Shown in pieces: positions 9,428 through 22,697 of a stretch of DNA of 64,000 nucleotides (positions are counted from its first letter, which is position 1; each line of letters begins with the position of its first letter). The stretch is from Asterella californica (taxonomy: Eukaryota; Streptophyta; Marchantiopsida; Marchantiales; Aytoniaceae). Location: contig JAYKYS010000006.1 of assembly GCA_036924285.1 (NCBI GenBank), positions 27,254,001-27,318,000 of the forward strand, read 5' to 3'. Under the pieces are notes generated by a model. It ran no database searches, was not told the DNA's origin, and saw only the letters and a list, made by a program, of their open reading frames with translations. The position numbers and the translations under genes are program-made.

Positions 9428-12400
9428 CTCATGGCAAGTTTATCAACATACTAAGTCCAGGTCAAACACCACATGGCACGTGCACATGACTCGCCACTAC
9501 CCTCAGTCTCCCAGTGAATTTGTCTCCTGAAAGTTTTGGACTGAGACCGTCCAAGAATGTCGACATGATCATGGTAGGTCCATGAAGGAAACTCCATGGT
9601 CAGAAATTGGAATCGTGACTAATGACTTTGACATGAAGATGAAAGCCGCTGAGGTCAGTTATTTACAACGAAGAAGAAGAGTCATTTGAAGCTTGCTGGA
9701 TCACTAAGTGCCTTGGAAGATCATTGAGAGTAAGTTCATGCACATCCAAGGTGATGACATCCACGCACAAGGAACTGTGAAAGATCGAAATCTCAAAGCG
9801 GCAGGTTAGAGAGCAGCGAGAGGACGTTGAGTTTTAAACTGCTGAAGAGATGCTTTTTCAAGTGAAGTTGGTGACACTGAGCTAGAGAGCTCATTGAGGT
9901 CCCTGCACTCCGTTCCCAAGTTGGCAAGTCTCGACAAGAAAATCAGTTGAACCTTGTCTAGAAAGACGAAGGATGAAGGTAATCACACGACTGCAGGACA
10001 ACAACTTTAAGTCGGGGAAGCGAGACTGAATTAGAACCATGCATCTCTGATGGAAGCTAAACATGAACAAGAGCTTGTAAAATGCAACTGGATCACAACT
10101 TGTGCCCCTTGACAAACAGATCCTCCAGTGATCACGGTTGTCGCAAGTTCTCGAGGACTAACAAATAAAATGATCATGAGTTGCTTGATGTGACAGTCAC
10201 CGAAGTGGAGGAGCAGTCTGACATAAAAGTCAAACTGCTAGCAGATGTTTCAGCCGGGGAACATGACTTTGCAAGTAACCGGATCCGAAGAATGTAATCT
10301 AGTGATGTAAAGGCTCGGTCAAGTATGCCAGCTGCGGTGAAGAATCAAAGAGCACAGAAGCGCTGGGACTTCGAATTCTCCGATCGAAGAGGAAGTTCAG
10401 GCAGCCAGAAGAGCACGCAAGCATAGAATGAATCTTGCCAATGGGAAGAGATTTGTACTTAGAACTGTGACACGCACTAGATACATATCTAATATGGTGG
10501 AGTTGGAGTGTAATTAATCAGGGACTATGAACGGACAGACCAGGAAGGAGAAAAGGCAAGAAGAGAGGAAAGAGAAACTATGATCTTTCAGCTTAATTGG
10601 GAAATGGTGAAGAATCGGGGTCAACAAATCTTAGAGGTGGTGCAAACGTAGTATACGATTCAGAAGTGATGAACTCCTCTCGGGTTGATAGGGGAAAGTA
10701 TAATGCATCAAAAGTCTTGATACATAGTCTTCCGCTATAGTACTAGTCAGCAGCTTCAGGGAGGGCCAGGACTGGCAGATTGTGGTGGACATGACGATGA
10801 GAAACGATCAAGCATATGTTCTTCAAGAACCTAGGCAGAGGAATTGGTTGACGATGCAGTCTCCAGGCTAAGTGCCAAGGACCTTGAGCTCTTCTCAAAC
10901 GTTTATTTAATATGTTCTTCTTGTCGAGTTTGTCGAAGTTTCCTCGGCGAACGAACCTAGAAAATTTGCACGTTCAAATTACGGGAAAGTAAGTATGCGA
11001 GTGTTCCGCTTTTGACAGTATCCATCTGTGAAATCACTGCTCTAGGACGAGAAGCAGTCTCGTTGCCGATTGGATCACGAAAACCACTGAATGAATTCGT
11101 GAACAAGTCCTTGCGGATGATGGTTATGTTCTGGACTACTGACAGAGCCAGGGTCATACATATTCGTTAAAGAAAGTTCATATTATCTGCTCAAACAGGC
11201 TGCCTGTGGCGTTTCCATCCGTGTTTGATTTGCGAAGATTGAGTTCTGGACACCTCCCGCTTCTAGCAATAGCAGCATGTTCAACTTCCCTTCACACACA
11301 CAAAGTCAATGAAACTGTTGCCCAGTACTAGACGCCATGATGGAATCCCAGGCAGTACGCAGGAGCATAGGAATGTTGAGAAAGTTTTAACTTCCTAAGG
11401 AAAGACAAGTCCGATCAATTGGACTGACCGGAAGTTTGCTTCGTATTGATATAATTCTAGTGTATAGTTCCCATTTCTATGCTAGAGGGCAGGAGGAATC
11501 ACACGAAGCAGCAGTTGGCTGTAAAAGGGAAGCAGGGTTTAATTCGAATTATTTCTATGACAGAAACCAAGTGGTGCAAATCCGCAGAGCTGATATGTTC
11601 GGACCCAGCAGGATTTCTGCGAAAAAATCTATGCAGTGACATCTTCTCGAGTAAGCAAAAACTTAAGAAAGCACAAGAGAACCTGACAGTGTCTTAAAAT
11701 GTGTTTGCATCTGCTCACACACTTGGCCCTGTTGCTCAATTATTGGACATGGATATATGGAAACCAGAAAGTAAATACTCTGGGACCACAGGTGATTATA
11801 AGCTACTTGCCATTGTGACGCGCAGCATCAGAACTCAAGTGGAGAAACCAAGCCAAGTTATATATCCATGCCTTAGAGACTATCAGAGACGAACTTAATG
11901 TTACTCCTGTCGATCAAACAATGTGGAGACGAAACCCCAGAAACTTCCAGAGTTAATGTTGAATCTCTGTTTACAATCGTACCTGCAGAATGTGATCCTG
12001 TCAATATCCTGCTTTCAAGCTCATGATCAGTAAGTCGATGATATTGATTCTCAACTTAGTCCATTGTAAAATAGAATTAGAATCTCACAGAAGTGGAAGC
12101 TCAGCCGAGGTTAGGATGGACCAGCGAATGGTGGTTGCCTCCTTCCGCAACCGTGTCTAGAGCGTGGTTGGTGTGGTTTCGGCAGCTTCGTGTTGGCGGT
12201 GGCAGATCATTCGTAACGGTTGAAGAAGGCCGATGTTCAGGAGAAGCGATCCAGAGATCTGAACGAGTCGAAGATGCTGCCGGACAATACTCGCGAGGCA
12301 ATTGCTAGGCTCACCTGTTTGGGAAAGTGAGCTCAGATATTCGATACATGTCGCTAAGACGATGGCACCTAGATTCATGGTGGTAATTCGAGTTTATTCC

Positions 12401-13250
12401 TTCTGGTGCTTAATGCGCAGCTATCCTTTTGCGTAAACGCATTCTGTAATGTGCTCGGAGGGAGGACAATATGGCAGCTGGAAGAGGAGGCTTCCGTCGG
12501 GGAGGGGCCCATTTATGATACAATGGCAGACCAACCTAAAACTGACGGCAGTCAAATGGAAGACAGTATCTTCAGCAGCTTGCTAACTATAAGGAGAAGA
12601 ATTCTTTTGCCACTTTCAAGACGAGAAATTTGCAACGTCCGGACAGGTAAGGGCCCTGCTTACTCACCTTAGAGCTTGGGCCTCAAGCTTGTGCTGTGAC
12701 TGTGTGAATTCGAACCACCGGTAGTCTTCGTTTGAACTGTATCCTTGATGGTAATTTTTCCTGAATGATCGAGCGAGCAGTGTGCGAACTTTCTAGGCAG
12801 GCAGTGCATGCTGACTCGCGCCTTGATTACACGCCTGAGATTAGTCATGGTGTGCTGATGCGAATGGTGGAGCTACGGAAGGACTTGGAGCGGAAGCGAA
12901 ACCTATTCGTGATACGCTTCGATCTTACCAGGATCGATCTCCGTCAGGTCTGGATGGGAAGAATCACAATCGTGTCATACATTTCGGTGAGATACGTACG
13001 AGCCCTTACAATCTTAGTGTAGAAGATTATAAAATTTGCTTCCCCGGATCTATCTTTCTAGACTAGTCAGTCCATTGAATTTCAGCACCTGCTGTTGTGG
13101 TTGATCCTTTCACAAGCTGAGGCGTGATGCTGTGCTACTTTTGATAACCAACTGATACTGACTTCTCTGAGAAGTTCCCTCTCGCTGATTTTAAGCTTCG
13201 GGCCAGAATCCAGGCCGATGAAGGATGCCTTTTACTAAATCCGGTCTTCA
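9428..13250. other. 3.8 kb without a recognisable gene
   Basis: Short open stretches occur on both strands, but none exceeds about 90 codons, none shows a domain I know, and none pairs with plausible splice sites. The plus strand from 9600 to 11900 has the texture of old coding DNA (long near-open runs broken by stops), perhaps a very old element. I cannot name it. Confidence 0.3.
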
Positions 13251-13254
13251 CCCA

Positions 13255-13330
13255 TCAGGCGTTAGCTTGGTGGGAGGTGGAAACGTTCAACCTCCCACCG
13301 TGGAGGTTCAAGCTCGATCCCTCACACTTC
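13255..13330 (+). repeat. Possible tRNA-derived SINE head
   Basis: TTAGCTTGGTGGG resembles a pol III A box, and GGTTCAAGCTCGATCCC, about 45 bp further on, resembles a B box with the start of a T-arm. Between them GGTGGGAGGT and ACCTCCCACC form a 10-bp stem. The layout suits a SINE head. No poly-A tail or target duplication was found and the A box has a mismatch. Confidence 0.3.
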
Positions 13331-16300
13331 TCTGACACAGTGGGGTTCAGCTCATGAAGAAACAGACTGAGTGCAAAAACCTCACTCCTGAACAACAGAC
13401 TCAGAGCAAAACTTTTCTCTCTGCGTTGGGTACAACGTTTCGTCGAGAAAACTCCATGACGAAACTGTTACTAGAAACAACTAAATCTTGTCTTCGAGTT
13501 GTAGGATGACGGTTCTACTTTTGCACGAAGATTGTTTTCGGTTCGTACTTGCTCTAGTAAAGTCTCGTGTTCTGGTGTCATATATAACACGTCATGTGAA
13601 CAGGATAAAGGACTGGCAGAACTAGTCACCGAAGGAAATGAAAGACTCTGAGTCTGAAGATGCAGAGAAATACCTGGAGGAAGGATTACATTCAGCCTTA
13701 GGCACTAATTCAAATGCATGACGCGATTCTCTGTCACTGGCAAGGCAAGGCCAGAAGCCCCAGGAGTAATCAGAGTGGCTGTGGTTCATTTCTACTGCTC
13801 TTTCTGTTTGTCCCTTTGTCTGACTTAGTGAGCCTTGCTTTGTTTAAACTCTTTACGTCTTGCACCCAGTACAGATGGCCTACCATTAAAAGTCTTATGC
13901 GAGGAAAAGGTCTTATGTCGTGCCTTGCTATGTACTGCTCCATTTTTTGCTCATAGTTTGGAAACAAGTAAACCGTCTGCCCAATCAAAATAAAATGTGG
14001 GTGAAATCGACAACCCTGTTGTCTGCTTGACAAAGTTTAGGATGAAAGCTTGTTTGGCAAGACCTACAGACGAGGTGAGCCAGCTGATGGGAGTTGGCGG
14101 CACCTTGATACAAGGATATCAGCCAACCTCGTAATAATGAGCTCTTTATTTTAAGAACCGTATTATATTCTCGAGCGTCATCTATATTAGAACTCTTCCA
14201 CCTGTTTTAGAACTGCACACTTGACCTACTTTGGTGAACTTCGTTGTCATCGAAGTTCAGTTGAACATGACATTCCGGGCTGCTTTGGAATGTTTTACAT
14301 TGTGGTTTCGTGCCATCAGGTGATTGGAAAGTATGATGTAACTAACAGTTGCATGAAATGGCCCTTGGACCAGGTCAGAGGCCGCATATGCCATTCGTCG
14401 TGTTTACGTGCCCTCTATTTTCTGACTTCTGAAGACCGTAGCGCATGCAGGTATGGAACATCAGCACTCTTCCCAGAATATTACATCAAGAAGAAATGTC
14501 AGTGTGGTCTATTCCTTCCATTATGGAGGTAAACACAGACGCACCTAAGTCGTGAAGCAACTCAGTCCCAGTGTCTCTTGCTGATTAGCCCTAGTAATCA
14601 TGATCCTGCTTGGGAGATATTCTTCGCCTAATCATTGTTTCCTCCACTCTTGTGTTCTGGATGAAGTTGCACTTGAGTGTACGTTCGTCATTAGCTCGAG
14701 TACATCTGCTAGTATAGTCAGGTGATCGACTCTTTATGTAGCCGTTGTTTCCTCCACGTTTGTATCATGGACCAAGTTCCTTGAACAAGACGCACTTAGA
14801 TGGGGTTGTTGTAGAAGGGTACTGCCCTTGAAAACGTACAATTTTCTGAAGCAGGTAGTAGGTTGGACCGAAAATAGGTATACAAACCCAATAGCAATTA
14901 ATCTAAGAAATTTCAGTATGCACTGGGCCAGCAGAATGCTTGCAGTCACATGCATTTGGAGGCAGGTAGTACTCTCTCTAGAGGGGACTGAAGGTTACTG
15001 TTTCGATCGTCCCTCGTGGCTAAGTGCCTCACTGTTCTGATACTTTTCCAGCCTGACTGATTGCTTGCAGTCACTATCTTCACACCAGTTTTGACACAAC
15101 TGAGCAATCAATGCCAACAGTTCAGGTACATAGGAACAAGGACAGCCTCCTGATCCGTAGCCACACCACTCTTCCCCTTTGATGAGACTAGTTCCGGCAG
15201 ATTAGGCGATTGCATGATGCTACCAGACTTCCAAATTCCAATGGTGCCAACAGAACAACATAATTATGTATGTACCCATTGAAGCATATCTTGCAGAGCT
15301 ACAACATGTGTATTATCTCTATAAAAAACAAACCGTGTAGGAGGTCTAGTCACCCCCAAGTACATAGCCCAAGTACAGAAGAAGAATCCTTAAGTACCTG
15401 GAATTCTTCTCATCAGCCAAACAATAGATTTTAAGTGTATGAAAAGAAGGCAACGTCAGGTTTATAGAGTACTTGTGTACTTGTACTTTGAGCCTAACAT
15501 GTGAAGCTAGGCAGGTGCAGGTGATAACAATAAGGATGCGCGTTTATCACGAGAGACTGTCTCTTTCAGCAATCAAGTACAATCTGATGAGACTTACCCC
15601 AACTTCTCTTAATACGTTCTTCACAGAAAAAGATGTGATAAGGCTCATCATCCTGCTATTGGGTCTGGGGATCACTGTCCATGTGAAGAATGACCCACCG
15701 TCACCCCCAGCCGTAGTGGATCGTCAGCTACCTGCTTAATGGAGACAAAACTTGTTCCCCTCTGGAGACGAGACGAGACTTGCTTGAAGAACCAATTCCA
15801 ACAAGAATCCAATGGAAGTCAGAGAAAAAGCACGGTTGGTGATTAAATGATATGCTACACAGATACTTGAGCAACAGCAACGCTACTACTGTCTCCCTCT
15901 GCCTGGATTTATTCCTTCTATATATCGAAACCAAGTGCGAAGTCAGTCAGAAAGGTTACCTGGAAAGAACTGCGTGATCATGAGGTGCTCGACACTCAAC
16001 AGAGTATTCATTTTCCAGTTGAATATACACAACCATTAGCGCACGAAATCCCACTCGAAACCATATGTTCTCCTTGCCCAACCGAAACATTGATGTGAGT
16101 GGATCTGCCCCTTTCCTCTTCTTAGTTTCACGAACGGCCCCGGCAACCACTTTTTGGTGAAGAGAAAGAAGACGGAAGAAAAACAAACAAACAAACAAGC
16201 TTCGAGCAAAGGACTTCGTCATCTACTGATCATGATGTTTATCCCTTTTGAGGTCATCCATCGCTCCAAGTGTCGAAATTCTCCTGTGTGGGTAAGCTTA

Positions 16301-17895
16301 CCTTGTCAAGGTGCCGAACGTTTTGAACCATTCTGTAGTACAGTATGGCTTCCGGGTTCTTTAGGTTTGCCAGTTGTCCCTCGAACTCTGTATCTTGGCT
16401 TTCTAGTGTACATTCCTTGCTGCACTCTCTCTCTCTCTCTCTCTCTCTTCGTCATTGTTCGGCAGGAGAAAATCTTTGTCCGTTTTCTTACGCGACACAT
16501 ATATGATCGACCATTGTGATGTTCCACTTGTGGAGGCTACGTTGTTGCTGATTTATTTCAACTCTTCTTTACGAGGTTTCAGGCCATACATAATGTACTT
16601 TTAAGTGGCTAGAGGACAAAACTTTTGGGGAGTGAAAAGTTTTACTTCAGTCGTGCAGAACTGGATCTCAGAAGAACAGTTGAGATTCAGTTTGATAAGC
16701 ACTCCATCGACAGATGGTGGTTGGAGCTTCTCCAAGTCATTCCAAGCTTCAGTACTACTCACAGTCTCACATATACGTAGTATACGTACGAGGTCATTCA
16801 GCCTACAGTCTATCTATCTACGTAGACATGCCTTGGAGAGTGTAACACCTTTTGCTTTTTCTCCAAACCAGATGGCATTCGGACAGTGATTAACCCAAAA
16901 GTGGCAGCTGCATGGTCATAAAGCAGGCTCAAGAGACTAGATAAAAGAGTGTCGCGAGCCCTAAAGGGGCCATTCTCAGTTTTTCAGTTTTGGAGAGAGC
17001 ACTCTTGGTGGTGAAGGAGGAGACTGTATTTTTCAGTGTAGTGTACATTGCCTTTGAGGTCAGAAATCAGGAGCTAGAACTGATGCACATCAAGCTCCTT
17101 GGAGAGCAGATTTGAAGAGGGACCTTGAGAGCAGACTTGGGGTGTTGATTAGATCGCTGACTTGGGGTCTGATCTGTTGAGCAACAGAAATCAGAGCGTT
17201 CAGAGTGAAAGTAGGTTCTCGGGTGAAGTCTTAGTCACAGCAGAGTTGATGAGTAGTGAAGGATTGCCGGTCCAAGAGCGCTGCGTGACCTTGTCAGCAA
17301 GTAATGCCATGTAATGTATATGAGCCCGTGACTTTCTCCATTCTGATAAGTAGGCTTGAGTTGTGTGCTAAAACTGAGTTGGGCGCATCTGGTGTCGTGT
17401 TGACTTCATTTCGGTGTAATTGCTTTGCCTTCCTACTTCCTAGCATCTACTAGGTCTCCTAGTCTTGGCGGTTGCTCCTTGTGGGTCCTGGCGTTCCGAC
17501 TTGATCACCAGTAGCGGAAGCGCTGCCCAAATTTTATGCAACCCAGGTCTAGAATAGTTCCACCTGTATTTAGTAACCTAAGATTAACCAGAGACCTATA
17601 AAAGACTAGTTGGTTATTCGAAACCTGTTCAACAGTTATCAAATCCTCGGTGCTTATTAGCTGATAGTTTAACGAACTGGATCTGGAGACACAAATAAAG
17701 TATACAGTTCTTCAGGGAGGTTCACGTTCGGCAGTTCATTGATTAGAAATAAAAGAATCTATTCCGAGATCTGCGGTCGAACGTTACAGAGAGAGACTTC
17801 GGTTGCTAAAACTTCAGTAGGTGCAGAGGCATTGATGTTACAGTACTAGTACTTCCTGGAGCCACCGACTTGGTACCGAGTGGCGTTCAGCCTTT
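13331..17895. other. 4.6 kb without a recognisable gene
   Basis: Open stretches of up to about 120 codons occur on both strands without domains or partner exons. A simple CT run lies at 16425-16448 and an AAAC run at about 16180-16198. No RNA gene was recognised. Confidence 0.3.
16425..16448. repeat. (CT)12 microsatellite
   Basis: Twelve uninterrupted CT units. It creates a Ser/Leu-rich run in an overlapping open stretch, which is therefore not evidence of a gene. Confidence 0.9.
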
Positions 17896-17897
17896 TA

Positions 17898-18215
17898 CTC
17901 CCTCAGTCCCCCGCAGGAACATTAGAGCCTAATTCCCTCGAAGTTGAGAATTTCTTCCTCATTCCCTTGACCGGTAACAGGCAGTTTTACGTCCCGGTCG
18001 AACCTGTTTTGATAAAATCACGATCGCATAAAACTGCAGTGTGCACTGTACTCTGTTCCGTCGAACGTTGTTCAACCATGTTTTCTCACGAATACACTGA
18101 TTTCGACTATGACTGCAGTTGCTACCGGAACTCCTGTCGATAAGAGACTGAGGAAGAAATTCTCAACTTTGAGGGACTTAGGGAGCTCTAATGTTCCTGC
18201 GGGGGACTGAGGGAG
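17898..18215. mobile_element. Stowaway-like MITE
   Basis: The left end CTCCCTCAGTCCCCCGCAGG is mirrored by the right end, whose reverse complement starts with the same 20 bases and continues AACATTAGAGCT. The match goes on with small gaps for about 70 bp, including AAGTTGAGAATTTCTTCCTC in both arms. The element is 318 bp and is flanked by TA on each side (17896-17897 and 18216-18217). CTCCCTC ends with a TA target are the mark of Stowaway MITEs, moved by Tc1/mariner transposases. No transposase is encoded here. Confidence 0.85.
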
Positions 18216-18217
18216 TA

Positions 18218-21200
18218 AAAAGCTGGAGTGGCGTTGAGGCAGTCACTAACTTTACTTTGTGTATCGTTCTTCCAAGTCTTAGAAGTTGACCTTTGACGCA
18301 GTATATTATCTTCTAGAAGTTTGACAGACAGTGACGTCCCACCAACAGAAGATTATAATCATTGTACTGATTCGAGATTAGGCAGGGAAACGTGGTACTG
18401 TACTATACTCTAGTGAGAAGTGAAATTAGGTACTTCCTGGTTGTGAGGAAGTCGCATAATGCAGCAGAAGAGAGAGCACTTCCCCCCACGACGACCGAAG
18501 CGTTATTTGGATACGGTAAAAGTCTTATATTTGAACATCTCCCAGAGTTGTAACCATGGCAAGGCTATGATACTCATATGGAACTGTGTCGACCCACTTA
18601 CGGATGACTGTAGATGGCCATGAAAAAAACCCACACTCCATCACCTGTTCATTCTGTGAGTCTGTGATGCTGACAAAGCGTGGGCATATCATGGGATTGC
18701 ACTTGTACAGAATCTGTTTGGGAAACGACGATACATTTCACACACCGTAACCTATTCTCATATAAAATAAGGATTACCTGCTGACCTGACAGTGAGTGAG
18801 CTTCAACCTTATCCACCAGGAACCAAATAAACGAATGAAACCTCCGAACGTCCATGCCAGACTGAATAAGTGACTAGCGATGTGCCACGAGACCCAAACA
18901 AACTGCCACAGTGAAATGAAATGAATGAGCCTTGCCAAGACCGGTTGTACTGTACATGTAGCCAAAATCTTCTTTACTGTACTTGCTCGAAGCTGGACAG
19001 CAACAATACAGGAATGTGGGTATTATTACGGTGTACGTCGTTCAGCGGTGCGTTTGCTGTCGTCAGCGGAGAATAATTTCGTGATGTCACGAGTAGACTC
19101 TACTTTTCACCTCGTGGATGTGGTCTCAATTTTCAACTCTTTCTCGAGAGGAAAGTATGGTACACCTTGAACAATCAATTCATCTCCGGAGGAATGCAGT
19201 TCTTTCAGCGAAACAGTGTTTTACCAGTTGGGCTTCTATTGTTAGTCTCCTAACTACAAGCAAAATGTTGGATTGTAGTTTTCCATACAGGCTAGATTTT
19301 AGCATGCAAGTTCCAGATGCTGAAATATCCCCCAGCGCAATTCCCCTTACACACATGTTTCGTGAGAAGTAGGGTCCATGGTATGAAACTATTACCGGAA
19401 GCTGTGGGACTTCATTACTCCTTCTTCTGACGTCAAAGGCAACATCTTCATGATCTCTTAACTTCGTAAAATTTGCTACAGAATTATGGATACAGGAGAT
19501 CTTCTGTAAATCTCCGTCCCCAGGACCAGGTGCATGAGGCATGAACAAACAGAGGAGGAAGATCTGCCTACTGTGAAACTCGTCTCACTGCTGGAAGGAT
19601 ACTCTACTTTTGACCTCGGAATATGCTGACCCGACTCTGACCGTGCTTCTGGAACTGAAACAACTCTTTTCTATGAATTCCTTGAACGACTCTTCCAAAT
19701 TGTCATCAACACTTTTTGCATTTGCTCCTTGTCATCTACTTTGGCCTCTCTTTCTCTGATAACTTCTCGCTTTTCTGTCCAGATGCTTCTACTCCTCTGC
19801 GATGCAACGGGAACGGACAACCCTAATCCGTTTCCTTCCCCCTTGTACACGGTGCCAGGACGGGAACAAGGACTGTGATAAGCAACATCTGATGGACGTT
19901 CTAGGTTTGGAGAAAGCTTGCAGCCATACATTCTCGAGCTAACTGTTCTCTGAAGTTCAAGCCATGTGTACATGTCAGTGGACTGCCACGCAATTGCTTG
20001 CCCTGTACCGCTAGTAACAAAATAGCTCAGTATCATGATGATTATAGCATCGTTCTCTCGATACATGTACACTGTTGCTCTGTGGTTTCGTACAGCACAA
20101 GCACCTTACTTCTCGGCTTTCCTCCTCCAGCTAAAAGCCACTCACTACAGCCGACAGTGAAGGTTTACGTACAGCTCCGAAGTGTCTCTACTCTTCAGTT
20201 CTGTCTTTCTGTCAGACGGACACTAAAAGAGGACAAGACACGGCGCGCTTAGTGGAAGATTCTGCTCGAATAATCTCGACTTGTTGAGAGAAGCTCATGG
20301 GATAAGGGACTACATTCTATGCTCTCAAATATGTCACTGGCGGTGAAAGGTCTTCCATTTCTCAAACGATTTGGAGCTCTCAAGTATAGCAGTTAGATAA
20401 AGGTCTTATTTTGGTCAAACGATTCGTCCGGAGCTGAATATCCTATTGTTGTCCTACCTCATGCTCGTCCATTCAATCTTCCCAATAGGAAAAGGAAGTT
20501 CATGCGAAAGGCTTGAAATCAGCAGCCAAGGAACATTCGACCATAAGCAGCGTTCTGAGGGATTGGCGAGTCAAGTCAAAAAGCTTGGGCAGTACGTATT
20601 GGAGAGGTCCACAGCCCACCACGCCGTACAATGATTGCACTAAGTTTGCGCGGAGACTTTATAAACTGGTGCGTCCACCAGTTATGGATGAAAGATTCCA
20701 CCCAATCTAGGCGGAGAGATATATCAGGCGGTTCATGGACAGCAAACTGCAGTGGATCACCATAAGCGAATATATATATAGATATACACGCATAATACCA
20801 AAACAGATCCTAGCTTCAGAAAAACAAGGTCGCGCGTGGTGACAAAATGATATCTAAATTCAAAGGTACTATTGGTCGTGTAAAGAAACAAAAACCTCGT
20901 AGAAGATGAGAAGAACTTTCATCCTAAGTAAAATAATCAATTAATACGTTAAATAATAATAAAAACAATGAGCTACGCTTGGAGTGGAATTGCGTGGCTA
21001 TTCATTGGAGATTTATCCGGATCTCAACTCCTTCCTCTTTCTTCTCGGGTTTCACAGCAACTCCATCCGTCTCTTCATTCTTCTTAAACTTCTGATAATA
21101 AGACAAAATACACTATACGACAATAAATTTCTCCTTCCTTTTCCACTGTGCACAATCTACGTATAACTGTTCTAACGCATAGCGATAGTATGGTTCCCAT

Positions 21201-22560
21201 CACATGCTGAACGCTTGCGATGTTATGGTGGAATATATTTTACAGTAGTTATATCATTTCTGATAAATACATAAATCAATTCTACTGTTTAAATACATGA
21301 CGAGAATATATTAGAGTAGATTGTATTTCATCGATCAAATTACGATGCATTGTATACATAATAATCACGATCTAATGTATAAATAAAAGATAACAACTCG
21401 TACTAGAAATTAGTCGTCAGTTAAAGATCGTTATCTGAGGACTTTCAGACATAGAATACTGCTAAACTAACATACAGGTAGACATTGTAAATATATTTCA
21501 AATTAAATAAAGTCTACTATAATAACAACAAAACACGATCATGTTCAAGAATCTATACCTGACAGCACGGAAAGGACAACGATGATGTTACAGATTGTGA
21601 AGATCAATATGCATTTTCCGTATGTATGAGAGGGTGAGATAACTGATCATTAGAATCAAGGTAGGCTTCTGAAGAAGGTTTCTCTCTCAAGATAATATCG
21701 AAGGCTTAATACCATAATAAGTTGAAAATGACACAAAATTAGCTGGAAGTGGCTGATACTGTACTCTCTTTCAAAAAATCTACGAAGTCCGCAATACTCT
21801 ACTCGTCTGTCTGGTGCTCTTCTGTGACGCTAAATACAATCTTGTGATGGAATGTATTCGAATGGGGGGGATGTGAAGCACCGGGGCTCTCCCTCGCTCG
21901 CTCGCTGGGAGGGATGTGATCAGCGCACCATCCCTGCAGACTACAGTGGCCAATCACTCGGAACGGGTATCTATGAAATATTGAGCAGGTGGGCCCCGAT
22001 CTGCTCCACTGCTATTTTCCACTTGAGAGTTAAAAATCTCTGCTTATCCCTAATTCCATTCAACCTTCTCCGCAACAATTCCGTTCCTTTTCGGCGAAAG
22101 GAAAGGGAAGGCAAGTGAAGGGAAGGGAAGGGAAGGCCTCAGTCCCGAATAGAAGAGGAGGAGGAGGGGAAAGAACTGACGCCATTTCCCAGCATGCGCC
22201 TCGGTTAGAACGACTCCCCGAAGAAAGCTCAGGTGAGAGAGACGTCATTTCTGAGAGTCATGCTGCCTGTGAATTCACGGAAGACTCGAGTCTAGTGGAA
22301 GCGAACCCGTCCGCATGGCTTCTTTGCTGCTGACGAATCATGTTGGAAGTCGTCGTCGAGAGGTGACAATTGTTGTGGTCTTCCCGTTGCTAGCAGAATG
22401 ATAGGATAACTGTATTGCTTTACTCTGTGAAGGTGCCACATAGTGCAGTGCAGCAAGAGCTGACAGGAGAGAATTGTCGTTTCCAAGGCTTCTTCAACAG
22501 TTGCATTCCAGCTACAGAGAAGATTCTTGACTAGATAGATATTTACAGCAGATAGCTGAT
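18218..22560. other. 4.3 kb intergenic DNA; AT-rich part at 20.85-21.85 kb
   Basis: No gene is recognised. The longest open stretch (minus, 19671-20072, 133 codons) has no domain, no partner exons and a composition like its surroundings. 20850-21850 is AT-rich. The last 700 bp are GC-richer and probably hold the promoter and leader of the F-box gene. Confidence 0.35.
22104..22136 (+). promoter_or_regulatory. Purine tract with four GGG runs upstream of the F-box gene
   Basis: GGG occurs at 22105, 22120, 22125 and 22130, separated by A-rich purine spacers, about 570 bp before the F-box start codon. It could be a GA-rich plant core-promoter or leader element, or could form a quadruplex. The sequence is clear, the role is guesswork. 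Confidence 0.3.
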
Positions 22561-22697
22561 CGGATGTGTGTGTGTCGCGGTTGTGTTGGTTGTATTATCT
22601 GCAAGCCGGGGGCGAGAACACAAGCAGCTCTGAGGTTTCTTGTCCATCGCTGAACTTGTCCAGGTTTTGTAGATGCTTTAAGCCGCGCAACCAGATA

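Noticed and set aside
12093..12378. Overlapping open frames on both strands (66-73 codons)
   Set aside because: Several frames open at once without domain; typical of GC-richer non-coding DNA.
14221..14532. 103-codon plus-strand open frame with several Cys
   Set aside because: The Cys spacing fits no zinc motif and no neighbouring exon was found.
16154..16519. 121-codon plus-strand open frame
   Set aside because: Much of its length is a translated CT microsatellite; no domain.
19671..20072. 133-codon minus-strand open frame
   Set aside because: No domain, no partner exons and no splice sites that extend it; likely chance, though an orphan exon cannot be ruled out.
22566..22697. Upstream ATG that would add 44 residues to the F-box protein
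   Set aside because: The added part has no F-box-family likeness and looks like leader; the ATG at 22698 has a better context.
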